This document shows, piece after piece, positions 1 through 8,188 of a DNA stretch of 64,000 nt. The notes under the pieces are model-generated. The model worked only from the letters and a program-made list of their open reading frames with translations, searched no databases and had not been told where the DNA came from. This DNA is from UBA4466 sp963925035 (lineage in GTDB: Bacteria > Bacteroidota > Bacteroidia > Flavobacteriales_D > Crocinitomicaceae), in the NCBI GenBank assembly GCA_963925035.1, contig CAWUSK010000021.1:62001-126000 (forward strand), read 5' to 3'. A program made the translations under genes and the position numbers. Positions within the stretch are counted from its first letter, which is position 1, and each line of letters begins with the position of its first letter.

Positions 1-1
1 A

Positions 2-1051
2 ATTGACTTAATAGGAACTCATACTTGGATTAATGACTTAACAGTTTCATTGCAGAGCCCACTGGGTACAACAGTTGTTCTGTGGGATGCAATTTGTAAT
101 AACGAAGATAATTTTGATGTCAATTTTGATGATGCCGCTGCACCAGGTGCTTTACCTTGTCCACCAGTTGGCGGAGGAACCTATCAGCCGACTGGAAGTT
201 TAGCCTCTTTTAATGGTGAAAATGCATTGGGAACATGGACGTTAACAATTGTTGATGGTGCCAATGCAGATGGTGGTTCTCTAAACGGATGGTCATTAGA
301 GCTATGTTTGGGAGCTGCACCACCTTGTTCAAGTCCAACGATACCTACTTTGGGAGGACCTACAACTGTTTGTGAAGGGGAAACAACAACATTGTCAGTA
401 GCAACTGGTACGTTAAATGATGCAACGGATTGGGTTTGGTACACGGGGTCTTGTGGAGGAACTCAAGTGGGAACAGGAGCTACACTTATACAAAATCCAA
501 TAGTCACTACTACATATTTTGTACGTGGAGAAGGAGGATGTGTAACGCCTAGCGCATGTAGCTCTATCACTGTTAATGTTCAAGCGATTGATGTTACCGT
601 GACAAATAATGGAAACTCTCTTGTTTCAACTCAAAGTGGCGCACAATACCAATGGGTAGATTGTGATAATGGTAATGCGACTATTCCCGGGGCAACACAG
701 CAAACATTTGTGCCTACGCCTATAATTGGAAATTATGCAGTTGTTGTGACAATTGGAAGTTGTTCGGAAACATCAAACTGTGAATTAATTGATTTCACAG
801 GAATTAATGAATTAAATGGCGGTGGCGTTGTAATTTATCCAAATCCTGCATCAGATATTGTTACTATTGACTGGAAAGGTGAATTAACGTCTATCCGTCT
901 AACTGATTCTAAAGGTAAAATATTGAGGGTTATTGATTTTCCTGCTGGTGAATCCTATCAATTGGAGGTAGCTAAATTCAGTACAGGAATCTACTATATT
1001 CAAGTAGAAAGCCAATATGGATCAAGCGTTTACAATATTGTTAAGCATTAA
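2..1051 (+). CDS. T9SS cargo protein, P-domain and type A sorting domain (5' truncated)
   Basis: C-terminal part of a secreted protein. The frame is open from base 2, so the TTG at 50 is not the start and the N-terminus lies outside the window. The first ~100 visible residues match the end of a proprotein-convertase P/Homo-B domain (GTHTWINDLTVSL near the edge, then GTWTLTIVDGANADGG and NGWSLELC). An Ig-like domain follows (TVCEGETTTLSV to TTTYFVRG). The last ~80 residues are a T9SS type A sorting domain (VVIYPNPASDIVTI, ending GIYYIQV). P-domains usually follow a protease domain, so this may be the tail of a secreted protease, but none is visible. The gene ends at a strong terminator. Confidence 0.85.
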   Translation: MDLIGTHTWINDLTVSLQSPLGTTVVLWDAICNNEDNFDVNFDDAAAPGALPCPPVGGGTYQPTGSLASFNGENALGTWTLTIVDGANADGGSLNGWSLELCLGAAPPCSSPTIPTLGGPTTVCEGETTTLSVATGTLNDATDWVWYTGSCGGTQVGTGATLIQNPIVTTTYFVRGEGGCVTPSACSSITVNVQAIDVTVTNNGNSLVSTQSGAQYQWVDCDNGNATIPGATQQTFVPTPIIGNYAVVVTIGSCSETSNCELIDFTGINELNGGGVVIYPNPASDIVTIDWKGELTSIRLTDSKGKILRVIDFPAGESYQLEVAKFSTGIYYIQVESQYGSSVYNIVKH

Positions 1052-1070
1052 GACAAGCGATTTTATTTAT

Positions 1071-1100
1071 AAAAGGCCGTTAATTTATTAACGGCCTTTT
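1071..1100 (+). terminator. Rho-independent terminator after the P-domain gene
   Basis: A perfect 13-bp stem: AAAAGGCCGTTAA at 1071-1083, loop TTTA at 1084-1087, TTAACGGCCTTTT at 1088-1100. It lies 20 bases after the stop and separates this gene from gpsA. Confidence 0.9.
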
Positions 1101-1144
1101 ATGTTGAATTGCGGCCGATTTTATCTGCATTTAAGAATAAATAA

Positions 1145-1152
1145 TACCTTTG
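1145..1152 (+). promoter_or_regulatory. Bacteroidota -7 box for gpsA
   Basis: TACCTTTG matches TAnnTTTG. The predicted transcript start is near 1159, which makes the GTG at 1156 an unlikely start codon and favours the ATG at 1168. No clear -33 TTG was found at the usual distance. Confidence 0.6.
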
Positions 1153-1167
1153 TAAGTGGATATTGAA

Positions 1168-2166
1168 ATGGAACAACAAAAAAAAATAGCAGTTATTGGT
1201 GGAGGAAGCTGGGCAACTGCTTTAGTTAAAATTCTTTGCAATAACTTAAACTCAGTGAACTGGTTCATGAGGAACGAAGGAGCTGTTGGTCATATTTTAA
1301 AATTCCGTCATAATCCTAATTATTTGCAATCCGTTGAGTTTGATTTGAATAAGATCAATGTAAGTTCGGATCTCATTGAAATTATTCGTCCTGCTGATAT
1401 CGTTATCATTGCTACACCGTCGGCTTTCCTAGTGAAATTGTTTGAGGATTGTCCGAAAGAACTATTAGAAAATAAGATTGTTTTTTCTGCAGTAAAAGGA
1501 ATTATTCCTGAATACAATGCTATTCCAGCGCGATTTATTCATAAAACGTTTGGTACGCCTTACGATAATATTGGTATTATTTGTGGTCCATGTCACGCAG
1601 AAGAAGTGGCTTTGGAACGACTGTCATATTTAACAATCGCTTGCCAAGACGATGAAGTTTCTCAAGAAATGGCAGATCTTCTAGCTTGCCGTTACATCAA
1701 AACAACTATTTCCGATGATTTGTTCGGAACAGAAATTTCTGCGGTATTAAAGAATGTTTATTCTATTGCTTCTGGAATTTGTGCTGGTTTAGGATATGGA
1801 GATAACTTTCAAGCAGTATTGGTTTCCAATGCAATTCAGGAAATTGAGAATTTAATTGATGAAATGAGCCCAATTCACCGTGACGTAAAATCCTCTGCTT
1901 ATTTGGGAGATTTATTAGTTACGGCCTATTCCAAGTTTTCTCGAAACCGCTCTTTTGGTTATATGATTGGTAAAGGTTACTCCGTAAAAACGGCGCAATT
2001 AGAGATGGACATGATTGCAGAGGGGTATTACGCTACTAAAAGTGTAATGGAGATAAAAAATAAGTTTGATATTGAAATGCCTATTGTTGAAGCTGTTTAC
2101 AATATTATTTACGAAAAAATTTCCCCAGTAATTGAAATGAGAATATTAGCAGATCGATTAACTTAA
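1168..2166 (+). CDS. gpsA: NAD(P)-dependent glycerol-3-phosphate dehydrogenase
   Basis: Cytosolic enzyme reducing dihydroxyacetone phosphate to sn-glycerol 3-phosphate for phospholipid synthesis. The N-terminus has the dinucleotide-binding loop IGGGSWATAL. The middle has CGPCHAEEVA, where the family usually has GPS/TFA. The catalytic-domain block LKNVYSIASGICAGLGYGDN and the later YLGDLLVTAYS and SRNRSFG are typical. At 332 residues it has the normal family length. The reading frame also has a GTG at 1156, but the -7 box makes the ATG at 1168 the better start. It stands alone, between a terminator and the next promoter. Confidence 0.93.
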   Translation: MEQQKKIAVIGGGSWATALVKILCNNLNSVNWFMRNEGAVGHILKFRHNPNYLQSVEFDLNKINVSSDLIEIIRPADIVIIATPSAFLVKLFEDCPKELLENKIVFSAVKGIIPEYNAIPARFIHKTFGTPYDNIGIICGPCHAEEVALERLSYLTIACQDDEVSQEMADLLACRYIKTTISDDLFGTEISAVLKNVYSIASGICAGLGYGDNFQAVLVSNAIQEIENLIDEMSPIHRDVKSSAYLGDLLVTAYSKFSRNRSFGYMIGKGYSVKTAQLEMDMIAEGYYATKSVMEIKNKFDIEMPIVEAVYNIIYEKISPVIEMRILADRLT

Positions 2167-2197
2167 TAGTTGGTTAAAATTTTAACCCATTGTTTTA

Positions 2198-2226
2198 TTT
2201 GTAATTATTTTTTATTTATACTTTTG
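2198..2226 (+). promoter_or_regulatory. Bacteroidota promoter for aspartate kinase
   Basis: TTTG at 2198-2201 and TACTTTTG at 2219-2226, separated by 17 bases. This is a full -33/-7 pair of the TTG-N17-23-TAnnTTTG type. The predicted start of transcription is only about 8 bases before the ATG at 2241. Confidence 0.7.
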
Positions 2227-2240
2227 CCAAAATTAGTTTC

Positions 2241-3512
2241 ATGAAGGTTTTTAAATTTGGTGGTGCGTCTGTGAAAGATGCCGCAGCAGTTCGAAATGTC
2301 GCTGAAATAATGTCGCTCTTCAAAGGCGAAAAAATTGGCGTTGTAGTCTCTGCAATGGGAAAAACAACCAATGCGCTAGAGTTTATAGTTGATGCACTCT
2401 GTCGCCGAGAAAAATCAAAATTTGATGAATTGGTTTCCGAACTTAAAAACTTCCATCATGAAATAATTTCTTCACTTTTTAAAGATGTAAATCACCCAAT
2501 TTATTCCGACTTAGCCACTGAGTTCTCGTCACTTTCAATAATGCACGATGCGCGTATTCCAGACAATTTCAATTTTGAATACGATCAAATTGTTTCACTA
2601 GGGGAAGTGATTTCAACAAAAATTGTAAGCGCTTACCTGAATGAATGTGCAATTTCTGCTTCATGGGCGGATGCGCGCTTGTTGATTCGTACGGATAATA
2701 AATACAGAGAAGGTGAGGTTGATTGGAGCAAAACAGAAGAATTGTTCAAGCTGAACTTTATGCCTAGATTTTCTAACGTCGATGTTCAAGTGATTCAAGG
2801 ATTCATAGGTCACACATCAGAGGGTTTAACTGTTACATTGGGAAGGGAAGGTTCGGACTATACCGCGGGAATTATGGCCTTTTGTTGCGATACAGAAAGC
2901 GTTACGATTTGGAAAGATGTTCCGGGAATGTTGAACGCAGATCCAAAATGGTTTGACAATACCATTAAATTAGACCGCATTTCTTTTCAAGAAGCAATTG
3001 AGCTTTCGTATTACGGAGCCTCTGTAATTCATCCTAAAACATTGAAACCGCTTCAAAACAAGAACATTCCACTTTACGTTAAATCATTTCTTGAACCGAA
3101 TGCATCTGGAACAATTATTCAGTCTTCAACTTCCGAAGATCATATTGTTCCGTCGTTTATTTTTAAAATGAACCAAGTCCTTTTCTCTTTTACCCCTAGG
3201 GATTTTTCTTTCATCGTTGAAAAAAACTTAAGTGATATTTTTAGCCGATTAGCTAAAGCCGATGCGAAGATTAATTTGATGCAAAATTCTGCACTTAATT
3301 TTTCTATTCTATTGGATGAGGAAAAAGTGAATATTGAAGAAATCCAATCGCTTTTTGAAGATGCCTATTTGGTGAAATACAATCAAGGGTTAGAATTGGT
3401 TACAGTGCGTCATTACGACCTAGAAACGCTTGAACGTGTTACTACAGATAAAGACATAATCCTGCAGCAAAAAACACGTGAAACGGCTCGTTTGATTGTG
3501 AAACAAAGGTAA
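2241..3512 (+). CDS. Aspartate kinase (monofunctional)
   Basis: Phosphorylates L-aspartate, the first step toward lysine, threonine, methionine and diaminopimelate. The N-terminus VFKFGGASVKD is the aspartokinase ATP/substrate signature. VTLGREGSDYTA and IWKDVPGMLNADP are the other kinase-domain blocks, and YYGASVIHPKTLKPL closes the catalytic domain. The last ~130 residues fit an ACT-type regulatory region. At 423 residues there is no fused homoserine dehydrogenase. Which amino acid inhibits it cannot be told from sequence, so I assign no lysC/thrA symbol. It has its own promoter and converges with the carotenoid operon. Confidence 0.9.
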   Translation: MKVFKFGGASVKDAAAVRNVAEIMSLFKGEKIGVVVSAMGKTTNALEFIVDALCRREKSKFDELVSELKNFHHEIISSLFKDVNHPIYSDLATEFSSLSIMHDARIPDNFNFEYDQIVSLGEVISTKIVSAYLNECAISASWADARLLIRTDNKYREGEVDWSKTEELFKLNFMPRFSNVDVQVIQGFIGHTSEGLTVTLGREGSDYTAGIMAFCCDTESVTIWKDVPGMLNADPKWFDNTIKLDRISFQEAIELSYYGASVIHPKTLKPLQNKNIPLYVKSFLEPNASGTIIQSSTSEDHIVPSFIFKMNQVLFSFTPRDFSFIVEKNLSDIFSRLAKADAKINLMQNSALNFSILLDEEKVNIEEIQSLFEDAYLVKYNQGLELVTVRHYDLETLERVTTDKDIILQQKTRETARLIVKQR

Positions 3513-3549
3513 CTATCGTCTGCATCAGTCTTCTTTAGCGACCATAAAA

Positions 3550-3583
3550 GGTTTTGGCAATATAAATGGTTCATTGCCAAACC
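3550..3583 (-). terminator. Terminator of the carotenoid operon (possibly bidirectional)
   Basis: GGTTTTGGCAAT (3550-3561) pairs with ATTGCCAAACC (3573-3583), with a single bulged T and an 11-base loop. On the minus strand the stem is followed by TTTTATGG, a short T-tract, so it best serves the carotenoid operon that ends at 3606. It may also stop transcription from aspartate kinase. Confidence 0.65.
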
Positions 3584-3605
3584 AAAGAATATCATTGAAA
3601 TTATT

Positions 3606-4322
3606 TTACTTTGCATTATTTCTGCTATCCGAATGTTTATCTACTATTAATTTGCGGTTATTCAAAAATTCAAAAGTGAAAATGGTACTAACGATGAGGC
3701 TAAAGGAATAAAGCAGGTCCTCAAACGGTATTGAAAATAAGCGCATTTGAGAATTTTCTAGGTCGTTGTATATAACGATTGGAGCTTCCGTGACGGCACC
3801 TGTTAATACGCCGTTAATTATTATGAATGGTATAATGCTTAGCGCAAAGCTTACACCGATAAAAGGAAGTTTTAAATTGAAACTCCACCAGCCTAGAACA
3901 ACAAGTGTAGATATAAGGACCCAAACTGTATATTGCGCATCAGGCGCATTAAAGATCAAGAAAATCGAAAAGCTGAATGTAATGAATAAGAGAAAAGGGT
4001 TGAGTAAATGAAAAGTGTACCGCTTTAAATAGAATTTGCAGCATTCATAGATGAAGATACATGCAAAAGGAACTGTAATGAAGAATAGAATTTCCTCCAC
4101 AGGAAGATTAACGATGAATAAGTCTAGCGTGTAGCGTGAATTAAACGCCCAAATCCCTTGCTTGGTAAAGTAGATGTCCCACAAGACAAAGGGAATACCA
4201 ACAATAACTGAAGCAAGAATGGTGTTTCTCCAGTGACGTATAAAGCGTATATTTTTTTCAAAACTTAACACCAAAGGGAAGAACCAAGTGCCGAGGTCGA
4301 GAAATAAATAAAGCCACTTCAT
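3606..4322 (-). CDS. crtYcd: Lycopene cyclase, fused CrtYc/CrtYd type
   Basis: Integral membrane lycopene cyclase of the small heterodimeric type, with the two halves fused in one chain of 238 residues. Each half carries the family acidic motif: PVEEILFF in the first and PFEDLLYS in the second. Several hydrophobic helices run throughout. The start at 4322 is chosen because its ATG overlaps the upstream crtZ stop as ATGA (4319-4322); an ATG 14 codons upstream lies inside crtZ. It is the last gene of the operon. It would form beta rings on lycopene; neighbours suggest one ring only (gamma-carotene). Confidence 0.88.
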   Translation of the reverse strand: MKWLYLFLDLGTWFFPLVLSFEKNIRFIRHWRNTILASVIVGIPFVLWDIYFTKQGIWAFNSRYTLDLFIVNLPVEEILFFITVPFACIFIYECCKFYLKRYTFHLLNPFLLFITFSFSIFLIFNAPDAQYTVWVLISTLVVLGWWSFNLKLPFIGVSFALSIIPFIIINGVLTGAVTEAPIVIYNDLENSQMRLFSIPFEDLLYSFSLIVSTIFTFEFLNNRKLIVDKHSDSRNNAK

Positions 4323-4753
4323 TGTTTGAAGTATTTTAGCGGAACTATTAGCATCCCAAAACATTCTCCAGCTTCTTTGAATCGATTTTTGTGATGTACT
4401 TTATGTGCCTTCCGAACTGCAATGAAATAACGGTTTTTGGTTTTGTCAAACCACTTAAATCTTCGATGAATTAATACGTCATGAATAAGGAAATAAATTA
4501 ATCCATAAAGTGCAATCCCAAAGCCGAATCCAATGCTGAAGTTATTTCCATAAATCATTCCTAGCATGATGCACAACCAAGAGGGAATGGCAAATATTAA
4601 GAAGAAAAAATCATTTTTTTCAAACCAGTTATTACTAGTTTGGTGGTGATCTTTATGGATTTTCCAAAGAACTCCGTGCATAAGATATTTATGGGCCAAC
4701 CAAGCTACAAACTCCATTATCAGGAACGATATTATCAGTGCAAAGGGTAACAT
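4319..4753 (-). CDS. crtZ: Beta-carotene 3-hydroxylase
   Basis: Membrane-bound non-haem di-iron hydroxylase adding the 3-hydroxyl to a beta-ionone ring. Its histidine clusters are all present: HKYLMH, HKDHH, HDVLIHRR and HKVHH. At 144 residues it is compact but within the bacterial CrtZ range. The stop overlaps the crtYcd start (ATGA), and one base separates its ATG from the upstream stop at 4755. Confidence 0.9.
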   Translation of the reverse strand: MLPFALIISFLIMEFVAWLAHKYLMHGVLWKIHKDHHQTSNNWFEKNDFFFLIFAIPSWLCIMLGMIYGNNFSIGFGFGIALYGLIYFLIHDVLIHRRFKWFDKTKNRYFIAVRKAHKVHHKNRFKEAGECFGMLIVPLKYFKQ

Positions 4754-4754
4754 T

Positions 4755-5360
4755 TTAGATGAAATTTAAGATGGTAAAAAAAATTGTCCAGGTAATAAAT
4801 AATGCCGTAGCTGTTTTGTTTGGACGTTTGAAGTAGCGAAGAGTATCAAGTGCGAAAATGAATGAGAATACAAACCAACAGAAGTAATTATAAAGAGGGA
4901 TTTCAGTTGAACTCCAATCCCAAAAACCAAATTTTATGGCAACTGGTTCAATTAATACGTCTAAAAAAGTACACAATAGAGCTGTAATTAACGCTTTTAG
5001 AAGCATGTTGACTTTTAAATAATTTGCAATAGAAACGCTTGCGAGGACTACACAATACCAATTTAATCCAATTACAAGCGGTATTCCTAGTATTTTGAAG
5101 CCTAAAGCTGATTGATAACTGTAGTCTCCGAAAAGAGTGCCAGTGTGAACACCAGTCCATTCAATGATGAATCCACCACAAGAAATTATCACGAGTGGGA
5201 TTACTGTTCGAACGCCTTGTCCTAAATAGACTAATAGGGCACAGGCAGCAATAATAATGTAACTCAAATTAGCTGCCTCTGGATTGATAAGAAATAGAGA
5301 GATGCCAACCGTATGTAACAGTATTAGGCCAAAAATGCTATATGTGTGGATGCTTTTCAT
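4755..5360 (-). CDS. Carotenoid biosynthesis membrane protein, CruF-like 1',2'-hydratase
   Basis: Polytopic membrane protein of 201 residues in the CruF / bisanhydrobacterioruberin hydratase family. Family marks are EWTGVHTGTLFGDYSY, GIPLVIGLNWY, an acidic FLDVLIEPVA and FGFWDWSS with IPLYNYFCWF. Members add water to the psi end of an acyclic or monocyclic carotenoid, giving a 1'-hydroxyl. The ATG overlaps the upstream crtD-like stop (ATGA, 5357-5360), showing translational coupling. The hydratase role is inferred from family and operon. Confidence 0.78.
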   Translation of the reverse strand: MKSIHTYSIFGLILLHTVGISLFLINPEAANLSYIIIAACALLVYLGQGVRTVIPLVIISCGGFIIEWTGVHTGTLFGDYSYQSALGFKILGIPLVIGLNWYCVVLASVSIANYLKVNMLLKALITALLCTFLDVLIEPVAIKFGFWDWSSTEIPLYNYFCWFVFSFIFALDTLRYFKRPNKTATALFITWTIFFTILNFI

Positions 5361-6823
5361 TTAAAATATTGAGCTACTATTTTTGCAGAGCGAAGCACCA
5401 ATGGAATTCCACCCCCTGGATGAACTGTACCACCGCAGAAATATAGGTTATCGAATTTAGAACTTTTGTTTTTATGCCTTTTTAGGGCTGACGAAATATG
5501 GTTAGAACTTTCACCATAGATCGCTCCTTTAAAGCTTCCAGTGTCTTGTTCTATGCCGGTACTGTCCCAATAATCGCTGTGTTGAATATTATCAGAGATG
5601 TCAACACCAAAGTTGTCTGCTATTCTTTTTATGGTGCGCAGCTTTATTAACTCCCGGTATTCCTTGGTAGAAGGCACGCCCGCTGGAGTATTGATCATGA
5701 TGAACCAATTTTCGCAATGTTGAGGAGCATCTGTAGGGGTCACTTTTGCACTAATATTAATGTAAATGGAAGGATTTGAATAGTTTTCTTTCTTGTTCCA
5801 TATTGCTTCTGATTCTTCCTGATAGTCTTGCCCGAAAAATAAATTATGTAGTCCCATTTGGTGAATTGTTGTGTTTACTGCCCAATAAAGTATTAACCCC
5901 GATGTGCTCCGTTCTCGCTTTTTGTATTTTTTTTCAAACCGCTGGTCCTTGAAGACCTTTTCATAAAACTGCGTATGATCGATTGCACAAACTAGGGCCT
6001 TTCCATAATACTTTTGCAATCCATCAAGGGTAAAGTTACCATTTTTTTGCGTTGCAATAACGGTTTCATTAAACGCATATTCGACCCCAATTTCGATCGA
6101 TACGTTGTACAACGATTCAACGATTGAACGCATACCTTTTGTGGGAGCATAAGTTCCGTTATCTAATTCCAAATGTGATACCATGCTGTAAAGGCCACTC
6201 ATTTTATTGGGATTTGAGCCATTGTAGGTGCCGAATCGATCGAATAATTGGACCAACTTATCATCTTCGAATACTCTGGCATTGTGCTGGTGAAGTGAGT
6301 TTCGAATTTGGCGTTTCAAGAGAGCAGGGTAACGCTTAAGTATGGAAGGTCTGAATAAGTCCGTCGCCTTAGGAATTGGATTTGAGATAAAGAAATCACC
6401 CGTCAAATCATAGAGCTCTTTGCTAGACTGAATATATTTATAATATGCTTTTTGATCATTCTTACCTACTACTTTCCTTAGTTCCTGATCTAATTTTTTA
6501 TGTTCATGATAGAGCGTCAGATTCTCTAAATCTGAAAAGTAATAAGAACAGGATTTGTCTTGCTGCTCATATTGGAAATAATCTGAAGTGCTTTTATCAC
6601 AAAGCTCAAATAGTTCTTCAATCAGGTTTGGTTCAGTAAAGAGTGATGGTCCTTTATCCCAGCGATATTCCTTCCATCGAAGTTCTCCAAGCTTCCCTCC
6701 AAAAGTTTCATTTTTCTCGATGACAAGAACGGTTTTACCTTTCTTACGAAGTCTAATAGCACATGCTATACCGGCTAATCCAGCACCAATAATAATGACG
6801 TCATATTTGTTTTGAATCATCAT
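5357..6823 (-). CDS. crtD: CrtD-like carotenoid 3,4-desaturase (phytoene desaturase family)
   Basis: FAD-dependent amine-oxidase-fold desaturase of 488 residues. The N-terminal dinucleotide motif is IIGAGLAGIACAIRL, followed by VIEKNETFGGKLGE. The C-terminus has YFCGGTVHPGGGIPLVL, typical of CrtI/CrtD enzymes. It is the second desaturase of the operon and lies next to the CruF-like hydratase, the usual partner of 1-hydroxycarotenoid 3,4-desaturase; this is why I prefer CrtD over a second CrtI. The gene begins directly after the idi stop, with two consecutive ATGs (6823 or 6820). Confidence 0.75.
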   Translation of the reverse strand: MMIQNKYDVIIIGAGLAGIACAIRLRKKGKTVLVIEKNETFGGKLGELRWKEYRWDKGPSLFTEPNLIEELFELCDKSTSDYFQYEQQDKSCSYYFSDLENLTLYHEHKKLDQELRKVVGKNDQKAYYKYIQSSKELYDLTGDFFISNPIPKATDLFRPSILKRYPALLKRQIRNSLHQHNARVFEDDKLVQLFDRFGTYNGSNPNKMSGLYSMVSHLELDNGTYAPTKGMRSIVESLYNVSIEIGVEYAFNETVIATQKNGNFTLDGLQKYYGKALVCAIDHTQFYEKVFKDQRFEKKYKKRERSTSGLILYWAVNTTIHQMGLHNLFFGQDYQEESEAIWNKKENYSNPSIYINISAKVTPTDAPQHCENWFIMINTPAGVPSTKEYRELIKLRTIKRIADNFGVDISDNIQHSDYWDSTGIEQDTGSFKGAIYGESSNHISSALKRHKNKSSKFDNLYFCGGTVHPGGGIPLVLRSAKIVAQYFK

Positions 6824-7342
6824 CTATTTCCAACCTGCGATTAAACGTTTAGTTCGACCAAATACAACCTTAAACCAGGCGGTGTATATTTCAGGACGCT
6901 CAATTAATTCTCGTTGAATTTCCTCGAGACTAACGTATTTTACATTCATAACCTCTTTTTCATTGAATTTCCCTAGGTCATTGTAACGGCCGAATAAGAC
7001 GTGGTCTAGTTCATGTTCAGTTAGCTCGTTATCTAATTCCGAACGGTATATGAAACTAAATTGCTTTTCTAATTCCGTCTCTATACCAAGTTCTTCCATT
7101 AACCTTCGTTTACCTGCTTCTAAAACATCTTCATTTACTCTTGGGTGACTGCAGCAGGAGTTAGACCATAACCCCCCTGAATGGTACTTTTTGACCGCTC
7201 TTTGTTGCAGTAGCATTTCGTTGTTATCATTAAAGATGAAAACGGAAAATGCACGGTGAAGTTCGCCTTTTCGATGTGCCTCCATTTTCTCCATTTCGCC
7301 TAGCGAGTTATCAAATTCATCGACGAGAATTACATTTTCCAT
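6824..7342 (-). CDS. idi: Isopentenyl-diphosphate delta-isomerase, type I
   Basis: Interconverts isopentenyl and dimethylallyl diphosphate, balancing C5 units for carotenoids. This is the Nudix-fold, metal-dependent type I enzyme. The active-site cysteine block is NSCCSHP (Cys63/Cys64), the Nudix-like helix is EAGKRRLMEELGI, and the catalytic glutamate region is ELTEHELDHV. Length 172 matches bacterial Idi-1. It sits in the operon between crtB (9-base gap) and the crtD-like gene, so it is dedicated to pigment synthesis. Confidence 0.93.
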   Translation of the reverse strand: MENVILVDEFDNSLGEMEKMEAHRKGELHRAFSVFIFNDNNEMLLQQRAVKKYHSGGLWSNSCCSHPRVNEDVLEAGKRRLMEELGIETELEKQFSFIYRSELDNELTEHELDHVLFGRYNDLGKFNEKEVMNVKYVSLEEIQRELIERPEIYTAWFKVVFGRTKRLIAGWK

Positions 7343-7351
7343 TTGTTAAAA

Positions 7352-8188
7352 TTAAAGAAGATTAATATAATTTCTCACATATGACTTCGCAAAAATTATG
7401 ACTTTTGATTTATCAGCTATACGAATTCGTTCCTTAAGTAAATCTTCCGCAGTTTTACGTTTGATTTTCTTTAGCAATTTTGAATAATAGCGGTAGCTAA
7501 TGTAAACTCCGAAACGAGACGTTTTGTGCAGCATTTTTATACCTATAAGCGCTTCGTCGAATTCAGCTTGAATTTCCTTTTCGATTTTCACTTTATCAGT
7601 GTTGGATAGCTCCTCAGATTCAAGTCTCGGGAAATAACTTCTCCCCAATTCATGAAAATCATCCTTTAAGTCACGTAAAAAATTGATTTTTTGAAAGGAA
7701 GAGCCCAGTTTCATTGCAAATGGCTTGAGTTTTTGGAATTCCTGTTCGTTACCAAGGACAAAAATTTTCAAGCACATCAGGCCTACAACTTCAGCTGATC
7801 CAAGGATGTATTCCTCATATTTTTCTTTGGTATATTTCACCTGCTCGAGATCCATGGACATACTATGGAAAAACTGCTCGATAAGGGATAGATCTATATC
7901 GTACTTGATTACTGTAGCCTGAAATGAATTCAATATTGGATTTAATGAAATTTTACGGTCAATCGATTTATATGTTTCGTCCTTAAACTCTTCAAGTAAT
8001 TGATGCTTGTCAAATCCATGAAAAGAATCTACAATTTCATCTGCAAACCTCACAAAACCATAAATTGCATGTACATCGTTCCTGATTTTTTTATCCAATG
8101 CCTTAACGCCAATATAAAAAGAGGTGCTGTACGATTTTGTCACTTTACGCGACGCCCAGCTGGAATAGTCGTCGAAGAGAATTTTCAT
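7352..8188 (-). CDS. crtB: Phytoene synthase
   Basis: Condenses two geranylgeranyl diphosphates to phytoene. The two Mg-binding aspartate motifs of the squalene/phytoene synthase fold are visible: DEIVD (residues 50-54) and RDLKDD (172-177). The start SKSYSTSFY-like segment (VTKSYSTSFYIG) is also typical. 278 residues. Its ATG overlaps the crtI stop as ATGA at 8185-8188. No geranylgeranyl diphosphate synthase gene is in the window, so its substrate must be made elsewhere. Confidence 0.92.
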   Translation of the reverse strand: MKILFDDYSSWASRKVTKSYSTSFYIGVKALDKKIRNDVHAIYGFVRFADEIVDSFHGFDKHQLLEEFKDETYKSIDRKISLNPILNSFQATVIKYDIDLSLIEQFFHSMSMDLEQVKYTKEKYEEYILGSAEVVGLMCLKIFVLGNEQEFQKLKPFAMKLGSSFQKINFLRDLKDDFHELGRSYFPRLESEELSNTDKVKIEKEIQAEFDEALIGIKMLHKTSRFGVYISYRYYSKLLKKIKRKTAEDLLKERIRIADKSKVIIFAKSYVRNYINLL

